6,185 nt of DNA from Syntrophaceae bacterium UBA2208 (GTDB lineage: Bacteria; Desulfobacterota; BSN033; UBA1163): positions 11,652 to 17,836 of the forward strand of contig DCUS01000074.1 of the NCBI GenBank assembly GCA_002327885.1, read 5' to 3'. The position numbers and the translations under genes were made by a program. How positions within the stretch are numbered: the first letter of the stretch is position 1; each line of letters begins with the position of its first letter. Shown in pieces: positions 1-4,614 of this stretch. The notes beneath the pieces are model-generated. The model searched no databases. It had not been told where the DNA came from and was given only the letters and a program-made list of their open reading frames with translations.

Positions 1-26
1 AAAGCAGAAAGCAGAAAGCAGAAAGA
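1..26. repeat. AAAGCAG heptanucleotide tandem repeat
   Basis: Three exact copies of AAAGCAG occupy 1-21, followed by a partial copy (AAAG) at 22-25. A stray GCAGAAA recurs at 42-48. The array begins at the first base of the window, so the true copy number is unknown. It ends about 40 bases before the ribosome binding site of the first gene. Because 7 is not a multiple of 3, a change in copy number would shift any reading frame running through it. One + frame (bases 3-74) is open across the repeat and stops one base before the first gene, so the repeat could lie in the tail of an upstream gene or be intergenic. Confidence 0.75.
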
Positions 27-62
27 ATACTATCCTTAATTGCAGAAATGGCATTAAAAAAT

Positions 63-69
63 AAGGAGA
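63..69 (+). promoter_or_regulatory. Ribosome binding site of the single-RCK gene
   Basis: AAGGAGA lies 6 bases before ATG 76, and its GGAG core (65-68) is 7 bases from the start codon. This is a near-ideal Shine-Dalgarno site and fixes the start of the first gene. Confidence 0.8.
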
Positions 70-75
70 AATAAA

Positions 76-723
76 ATGAAGCGGGTTGTGGTCATTGGGT
101 TGGGGATTTTTGGTTTTAATATTGCGAAAGATCTTTATGAGAATGGAATTGAAGTCATTGCCATTGACAAAAATAAAGAGATCATTCAGAAGATTAAAGA
201 TTTTTCCACCAAGGCAATTCTTGCTGATGGGACGGATAAGGAGGTTTTGGAGTCAATCGCCATTCAACCCGATGATGTGGTGATCATCTCATTCGGCGAG
301 GACCTGGCGGCGGCTACCCTCATCACCCTACATCTGAAAGAAATGAAGGTGAAGACCATACTTGTCAAGGCTCCCAATGAAGATCATAAGCATGTTTTAG
401 AGAAAGTGGGAGCCACGGAAGTGATCATCCCGGAAAAAGAGATCGCCAACAAAGTCGCCAAAAGCCTGATTTCCCCCAACGTCCTCGACTACATTCCTCT
501 TTCCGAAGATTATACCATCTGTGAAATGGCGCCTCCATCCAATTTTATGGGGAAAACGATTGGAGAACTGCACCTGAGAGGCAAACATCATATTGAGGTG
601 ATTGCCATCAGGGAGATGCTGCCCGAACGGCTGACCATGGTTCCTCGCGCTGATTTTGTCATCAAGGATAGCGATATCCTGGTGGTGATCGGAAAAGAGG
701 AAGATATTAAGAAAATCAAATAA
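76..723 (+). CDS. TrkA-family potassium uptake regulator, single RCK unit (KtrA-like)
   Basis: This is a 215-residue cytoplasmic regulator of K+ uptake. Proteins of this family form an octameric ring under a KtrB/TrkH pore and gate it in response to bound nucleotide (ATP/ADP or NAD(H)). Residues 1-120 are an RCK N (Rossmann) domain, with the glycine motif G8-L-G-I-F-G13, the ribose-binding acidic residue D31 at the end of strand 2, and the ADGT motif at 50-53. Residues about 135-215 form an RCK C (TrkA C) domain. The length matches KtrA-type proteins (about 220 residues) and is half that of classical TrkA. ATG 76 has a strong ribosome binding site, and the glycine motif sits immediately after it as expected. 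No pore gene directly adjoins it in the window; a KtrB-type partner could lie upstream, or it could act with the TrkH encoded downstream. The family call is firm; the ktrA versus trkA naming is not. Confidence 0.93.
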   Translation: MKRVVVIGLGIFGFNIAKDLYENGIEVIAIDKNKEIIQKIKDFSTKAILADGTDKEVLESIAIQPDDVVIISFGEDLAAATLITLHLKEMKVKTILVKAPNEDHKHVLEKVGATEVIIPEKEIANKVAKSLISPNVLDYIPLSEDYTICEMAPPSNFMGKTIGELHLRGKHHIEVIAIREMLPERLTMVPRADFVIKDSDILVVIGKEEDIKKIK

Positions 724-915
724 ATGTGGGTTATGTCTCCGTCCTCGTAACCACTCAGTCTTTGTTCGAAGTCACCATGATCCGACATTCCTGGCGGATC
801 TGCTGAATTCATACCCCGTAACACGGTTACCCACCTCCCGTATTCTATCTTGACATCCCTCTCCCCCTTTTGTTAACGTTTCCAATGATCTCATTCTCAA
901 TCATGGAACAGGAAG
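724..915. other. Intergenic region between the two RCK genes
   Basis: These 192 bases contain no convincing gene. Short frames cross it on both strands but lack ribosome binding sites and protein-like composition. A perfect 5-base inverted repeat, GTAAC-ACG-GTTAC, lies at 818-830, and a second GTAACC at 747-752 could pair with GGTTAC at 825-830. Neither is followed by a T-run, so they are not typical intrinsic terminators. The last 70 bases hold the candidate trkA promoter. Confidence 0.6.
850..879 (+). promoter_or_regulatory. Candidate sigma-70 promoter of trkA-trkH
   Basis: A perfect TTGACA -35 box lies at 850-855. After an 18-base spacer comes TAACGT (874-879), a weak -10 that keeps the key T, A and final T and is preceded by TGT (871-873), an extended -10 element. 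Transcription would begin near 886, giving a leader of about 30 bases before ATG 916. The position between the single-RCK gene and trkA suggests trkA-trkH can be transcribed on its own. This is read from the sequence only. Confidence 0.45.
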
Positions 916-2256
916 ATGAAGATTGTGATTGTTGGAGCCGGAGAGGTTGGATTTTATTTAGCCAAGCGGCTCTCCCAGGAAAAACATGATCTGGTGATCA
1001 TCGACGTTGACCCTGAGAAATGCGCCAGCGCTCAGGAGGCGCTGGATGTCTCCGTCGTTGAGGGCAATGCCTCCAGTCAAAGTGTTTTAAGAGAAGCCGG
1101 TCTGGAATCGGCGGACATGTTGATTGCAGCTTCTGCGATTGACGAGATCAATATTTTAGCCTGCATGGTGGCTTCGAAAATGGGAGTCAAGCGGAAAATT
1201 GCCAGGGTGAGAAATCCGGATTATTATACCGAATCCTCACTCCTCCGACCCGAAGACGTGGGAGTGGATTTATTTATTCATCCGGAGGAAGAGGTGATTG
1301 AAGAGATCACACGGCTTCTCCTGCGGGCTTCTGCCTCGGAGGTGATCGAATTTGAAAACGGGAAGATCTTGGTGGTGGGGCTTAAACTCGATGCGGAATG
1401 CCCGAATCTCAATAAGCCGTTGAAGGAATTAGGGAACGAAGAACAGAGAAAAAATTTTAGAGTGGTGGCCATGCTGAAAGGGGAAAAGACAATTATTCCC
1501 ACCGGCGACGATTATTTTTCCAAAAATGACCAGGTTTTTGTGGTCACCACGAGGGAAAGCCTTTCCCAGGTCATTTCCCTGACCGGCAAGGCAGATCAGA
1601 AACTCGATAAGATCATGATTCTGGGCGGAGGCAAAATCGGAAGGGGGTTGGCCGAGAAATTGGAGGAAAAGATTGACGTGACTCTCATCGAGTCCAACAA
1701 GGGAAAATCGGTTCGATTAGCTTCCCAGTTAAGGCGAACGGCAGTATTTCAAGCCGATGGAACAGAGATTGACACCTTGGCCAAAGAAGGACTGCTTCAT
1801 ATGGATGCCTTTGTGGCGGTCACCTCAGACGATGAGACCAATATTATCTCCTGCTTGCTGGCCAAACATCTCAAGATTCAAAAGACCATTGCCTTGGTCA
1901 ATAAACCCACCTATCTTCCTCTGATGCCTGTGATCGGCATTGATTCCACGGTGAACGCCCGCATTTCAACGGCAAATGCTATTTTAAGATTTATCAGGAG
2001 GGGATCGATTCTTTCCGTGGCTACTTTTCATGGCATCGAAGCGGAAGTTATTGAATTTGAGATGCAGAAAACGAATAAGATCATCGGAGTCCCTTTGAAG
2101 AAACTGGGGCTTCCAGAAGGTGCGCTCATTGCGGCGATTGTTCGAGGGGAAGAAGTCTTCGTCCCTTATGGAAATAGCTCTATCGAATATGGAGATAAAG
2201 TGATTGTTTTTGCTCTTCCCAAAGCCATCTCTGCCGTTGAAAAACGGTTCTCCTGA
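916..2256 (+). CDS. trkA: Trk system potassium transport regulator TrkA (two RCK units)
   Basis: TrkA is the peripheral cytoplasmic subunit of the Trk K+ uptake system. It binds NAD+/NADH and forms the gating ring on TrkH. The 446 residues are close to E. coli TrkA (458) and show the diagnostic duplicated layout. RCK N1 has the glycine motif G7-A-G-E-V-G12, acidic D30 and the EGNA segment at 49-52. RCK C1 spans about 140-225. RCK N2 starts near 233 with G237-G-G-K-I-G242, acidic E259 and the ADGT motif at 280-283. RCK C2 spans about 365-446. Both nucleotide sites look intact. ATG 916 puts the first glycine motif at the usual distance from the N-terminus. The ribosome binding site is poor (AGGA at 910-913, only two bases away). 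The stop at 2254-2256 is 16 bases before the preferred trkH start, so the pair is probably co-transcribed and translationally coupled. Confidence 0.96.
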   Translation: MKIVIVGAGEVGFYLAKRLSQEKHDLVIIDVDPEKCASAQEALDVSVVEGNASSQSVLREAGLESADMLIAASAIDEINILACMVASKMGVKRKIARVRNPDYYTESSLLRPEDVGVDLFIHPEEEVIEEITRLLLRASASEVIEFENGKILVVGLKLDAECPNLNKPLKELGNEEQRKNFRVVAMLKGEKTIIPTGDDYFSKNDQVFVVTTRESLSQVISLTGKADQKLDKIMILGGGKIGRGLAEKLEEKIDVTLIESNKGKSVRLASQLRRTAVFQADGTEIDTLAKEGLLHMDAFVAVTSDDETNIISCLLAKHLKIQKTIALVNKPTYLPLMPVIGIDSTVNARISTANAILRFIRRGSILSVATFHGIEAEVIEFEMQKTNKIIGVPLKKLGLPEGALIAAIVRGEEVFVPYGNSSIEYGDKVIVFALPKAISAVEKRFS

Positions 2257-2260
2257 GTTG

Positions 2261-2266
2261 AAAGGT
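2261..2266 (+). promoter_or_regulatory. Ribosome binding site supporting the TTG 2273 start of trkH
   Basis: AAAGGT lies just after the trkA stop codon, its AAAGG core 7 bases before TTG 2273. It supports TTG 2273 over the upstream TTG codons at 2204 and 2258. A competing GGAG at 2191-2194, inside trkA, lies 9 bases before TTG 2204. Confidence 0.5.
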
Positions 2267-2272
2267 CACGCC

Positions 2273-3715
2273 TTGAGATTCTCCAATGTTGCCTATACCA
2301 TTTCCAACCTCTGGCTGATTTTAAGCGGATCTTTTCTCCTCCCGTTAGGATTTTCAATCTATGAAAAGGATGGGCTTTCCCTCCTTTTCATCCTTCAAAT
2401 GGTCGGGATGGTTTTATTTAGCCTGATTGTCAGGTTTTTTGCCCGGACCCCAACCGAGTTGACGATTCGGGAAGGTTTTCTAACGGTCAGCATCAGCTGG
2501 ATCACTTTATCGCTTTTTGGGGCTGTTCCTTTTATGGCTTCAGGGTTTATTCCGGACTTCACGGATGCTTTTTTCGAAACGATGTCAGGGTTTACCACGA
2601 CCGGAGCAACGATCCTAAAGGACATCGAAGCCCTCCCCAAAAGTCTCCTCGTCTGGCGAAACATGACGCAATGGCTCGGTGGCATGGGAGTCATCGCCCT
2701 GGCAGTTGCGATTCTTCCTTTCCTGGGGGCCGGGGGGCTCCAACTTTTTAAAGCCGAAGTGCCGGGTCCGATTAAAGAAAAGATTTCCTCACGAATCAGC
2801 GAGACGGCCAAGATCCTCTGGGGTGTTTATCTTATCTTTACCTTCGCGGAAATCATTCTCCTAATGCTTGGAGGTCTCTCATTCTTCGAATCCCTTTGCA
2901 CGACTTTTGGAACGTTGGCGACAGGAGGGTTTTCCCCTCGGAATGCGAGTATTGCTGCTTATGCCTCCCCCTATGTCCACTATATCATCATTCTTTTTAT
3001 GTTCATCGCAGGAGTCAATTTTTCCCTCCATTATTGGGGGTTAAAAGGGAGGTTCAATCCTTATTTTGCTAACCCGGAATTTCGCTTTTTTACAGGGGTG
3101 ACCATCCTGGCATTTGTTTGTATCATGGCAATTCGGTTCTTGCATGGAGAAACTCTTGCGGAAGATTTATTCCGAAGCTCTCTTTTTCAAACGGTTTCCA
3201 TCATCACGACAACAGGGTTTGTGACCCAGGATTATGAAAAATGGCCTCTCGTCACTCGCCTGGTCCTCCTGGCCCTTATGTTTATCGGCGGGTGCACAAG
3301 TTCTACCGGAGGAGGGATCAAGAATGTTAGAATTCAAGTTCTTCTTAGATTTATTGGAACGGAAGTGAGAAAGATATTTCAGCACCATGGTGTTTTCCCG
3401 GTAAAAATCGGGGAGAGACCTGTTTCGGAAAACGTTGTTTCCAATATCATTGCTTTTATCGTCCTTTACCTCCTGATCGCTTCCTTTGGGGTGCTGTTCA
3501 TGGCTGGACTGGGACTCGATCTGGATACCGCTTTAGGGGCGGTGGCCGCAACACTCGGAAACGTAGGACCTGGAATCGGGACGGTGGGAGCCGTAGAGAA
3601 CTATTCACATATCCCCATCGTCGGGAAATGGGGCCTTTCAGTTCTCATGTTGATTGGGCGTTTAGAGATCTTTACAGTGCTGGTCATCTTTACGGGGCAT
3701 TTCTGGCGTCGATAA
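2273..3715 (+). CDS. trkH: Trk potassium uptake channel, membrane subunit TrkH
   Basis: TrkH is the inner-membrane K+-translocating subunit, a four-fold pseudo-repeat (M1-P-M2) of the K+ channel superfamily. Numbering from TTG 2273 (480 residues; E. coli TrkH has 483), all four pore loops are visible: TTTG at 108-111, TLATGGFS at 214-221, TTTGF at 312-316 and TLGNVGPG at 427-434. The selectivity-filter glycine is present in each. The conserved GGCTSSTGGGIK segment follows pore 3, and the C-terminus ends in a typical RLEIFT...FWRR. Many hydrophobic membrane segments are evident. There is no usable ATG before the first membrane segment. The frame is open back to TTG 2204, which would overlap trkA by 53 bases and add 23 atypical residues. 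TTG 2273 gives a family-like N-terminus (MRFSNVAY) and has an AAAGG element 7 bases upstream. It lies directly downstream of trkA in an evident operon, and its last 54 bases overlap the convergent rsmI. Function is firm; the exact start is less so. Confidence 0.94.
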   Translation: MRFSNVAYTISNLWLILSGSFLLPLGFSIYEKDGLSLLFILQMVGMVLFSLIVRFFARTPTELTIREGFLTVSISWITLSLFGAVPFMASGFIPDFTDAFFETMSGFTTTGATILKDIEALPKSLLVWRNMTQWLGGMGVIALAVAILPFLGAGGLQLFKAEVPGPIKEKISSRISETAKILWGVYLIFTFAEIILLMLGGLSFFESLCTTFGTLATGGFSPRNASIAAYASPYVHYIIILFMFIAGVNFSLHYWGLKGRFNPYFANPEFRFFTGVTILAFVCIMAIRFLHGETLAEDLFRSSLFQTVSIITTTGFVTQDYEKWPLVTRLVLLALMFIGGCTSSTGGGIKNVRIQVLLRFIGTEVRKIFQHHGVFPVKIGERPVSENVVSNIIAFIVLYLLIASFGVLFMAGLGLDLDTALGAVAATLGNVGPGIGTVGAVENYSHIPIVGKWGLSVLMLIGRLEIFTVLVIFTGHFWRR

Positions 3716-4426
3716 AGAAGGTTTCTCTCGGATCTTTCCGGTGATCACCAAAGTGATCTCACCTTTTAATTTCCTCTCTCCAATCTGATTGATGATCTCA
3801 CTTACTTTTCCCCTCAGAACCTCCTCATAGATCTTTGTCAATTCTCGGGTGAGGACCATTTCTCGATTCCCTAAAACGTCAAGAATATCCCTTAAACTTT
3901 CCGCAAGACGGTGCGGAGATTCATAAAAAATGAGAGTTGCTTTCACTTCTTCTAATGGCTTGAGCAAATCCTTTCTCTTTTTTGATTTATGGGGGAGGAA
4001 CCCTTTAAAAAGGAAAGAATCTGTTGGAAGACCGGAAACGCTTAGGGCGGCGATCACCGCTGAAGGACCGGGGATGGGAACAACCGAAATACGGTTTTCA
4101 ATGGCGGCTTGGATCAGTCGAAACCCTGGGTCAGAGATACCGGGTGTCCCGGCATCTGAGACCAGTGCGATTTGATCGCCCTGCTTCAATCTGGAGAGGA
4201 TAAACTCCTTCTTTTTAATTTCATTTCCTTCAAAATAACTGGTGAGAGGGGTTTGAATTCCGAAATGCCTGAGAAGGGAACGGGTATGTCGAGTGTCCTC
4301 GGCGGCGATTAAGCCCACTTCTTTTAGGATACGAAGGGCCCTTAAGGTGATGTCCTCTCGGTTCCCAATGGGGGTGGAAACAATGTAAAGCACGCCTTGG
4401 GCCGGGTTGAATGAAGAGTTCATCAT
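3662..4426 (-). CDS. rsmI: 16S rRNA (cytidine(1402)-2'-O)-methyltransferase RsmI
   Basis: RsmI transfers a methyl group from S-adenosylmethionine to the 2'-hydroxyl of C1402 in the 16S rRNA decoding centre. It belongs to the tetrapyrrole (corrin/porphyrin) methylase fold. Numbering from ATG 4423, visible motifs are STPIGN (16-21), the AEDTRHT segment (41-47), SDAGTPGISDPG (89-100), PIPGPSA (116-122), the FYESPHR segment and a LTRELTKIYEE segment, all hallmarks of RsmI. The catalytic domain is complete, but the protein stops shortly after the final strand (GEITLVITGK). At about 254 residues it lacks most of the C-terminal helical extension found in E. coli RsmI (286 residues). The start is uncertain: adjacent ATGs at 4426 and 4423 place STPIGN at the usual distance, while ATG 4465 or TTG 4468 would add an unconserved tail. 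None has a clear ribosome binding site. The stop codon lies inside the convergent trkH. Confidence 0.94.
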   Translation of the reverse strand: MMNSSFNPAQGVLYIVSTPIGNREDITLRALRILKEVGLIAAEDTRHTRSLLRHFGIQTPLTSYFEGNEIKKKEFILSRLKQGDQIALVSDAGTPGISDPGFRLIQAAIENRISVVPIPGPSAVIAALSVSGLPTDSFLFKGFLPHKSKKRKDLLKPLEEVKATLIFYESPHRLAESLRDILDVLGNREMVLTRELTKIYEEVLRGKVSEIINQIGERKLKGEITLVITGKIREKPSLSTPEMPRKDDQHCKDL

Positions 4427-4505
4427 AATTATATAAAAATCATTATCCAATGCATTAGATATCATCAAATGATAAATTGATCAAGAGGCTGAGAATAAAA
4501 AAATA

Positions 4506-4540
4506 TTGACAAATCATTTTAAAATCCATAAAGATATAAC
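4506..4540 (+). promoter_or_regulatory. Candidate promoter of the HEAT-repeat gene
   Basis: A perfect TTGACA lies at 4506-4511 in AT-rich DNA. At the ideal 17-base spacing the hexamer is TAAAGA (4529-4534, weak). A better hexamer, TATAAC (4535-4540), lies at a 23-base spacing, which is long for sigma-70. The -35 match and the context favour a promoter here, but the -10 is ambiguous. The implied leader is about 65-75 bases. Confidence 0.4.
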
Positions 4541-4575
4541 CATCTCAAAGAGTACCCCGGCGGCGCTAAACCTTC

Positions 4576-4598
4576 GGCGGACTTCGTTTGAAGAAGCC
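4576..4598 (+). other. Foldable stem-loop in the leader of the HEAT-repeat gene
   Basis: CTTC (4582-4585) pairs with GAAG (4590-4593) around a GTTT loop. After a GGA/AA internal loop, GGC (4576-4578) pairs with GCC (4596-4598). The stem ends 3 bases before the GGAG ribosome binding site (4602-4605). It is not followed by a T-run, so it is not a terminator. It does not match a riboswitch class I can recognise. A role in translation control is inference only. Confidence 0.3.
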
Positions 4599-4601
4599 AT
4601 T

Positions 4602-4605
4602 GGAG
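4602..4605 (+). promoter_or_regulatory. Ribosome binding site of the HEAT-repeat gene
   Basis: GGAG lies 9 bases before ATG 4615. An in-frame TGA at 4606-4608 leaves only GTG 4612 and ATG 4615 as nearby starts, so the gene start is fixed to within one codon. Confidence 0.6.
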
Positions 4606-4614
4606 TGACGAGTG

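Larger units (their letters stand above)
4427..4614. other. Divergent intergenic region between rsmI and the HEAT-repeat gene
   Basis: These 188 bases separate the - strand rsmI from the + strand HEAT-repeat gene. The first half is very AT-rich and includes a perfect palindrome TTGATCAA (4477-4484), a possible but unproven operator. On the - strand, TATAAT (4433 down to 4428) sits directly before the rsmI start codons, without a matching -35 box. The second half holds the promoter candidate and the GC-rich leader described separately. No gene is visible. Confidence 0.6.

Noticed and set aside
1..26. A CRISPR array or transposon end at the window start
   Set aside because: The repeat is 7 bases long without spacers, and no terminal inverted repeats or transposase are present.
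588..824. A 78-codon frame on the - strand overlapping the end of the single-RCK gene and the following gap
   Set aside because: Most of it is antisense to a well-supported gene, it has no ribosome binding site, and its composition is not protein-like for any family I recognise.
725..853. A short + strand frame through the gap, ending at TGA 851-853, as a possible small gene or gene remnant
   Set aside because: It has no start codon with a ribosome binding site, and the translated sequence resembles nothing I recognise.
2395..2811. A 138-codon frame on the - strand within trkH
   Set aside because: It is the antisense of pore-loop and membrane-segment coding sequence, rich in serine, arginine and proline as expected for an antisense shadow.
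3713..3740. An intrinsic terminator after trkH
   Set aside because: The bases after the stop codon are rsmI coding sequence on the other strand, with no stem followed by a T-run.
3930..4175. An 81-codon + strand frame inside rsmI
   Set aside because: It is antisense to the conserved SDAGTPG and PIPGPSA motifs of RsmI and has no independent evidence.
4545..4610. A c-di-GMP (GEMM) or other known riboswitch before the HEAT gene
   Set aside because: The GGCAAACC, GAAA-tetraloop and GACGCAAAGC elements of the GEMM class are absent, and no other class that I know fits.
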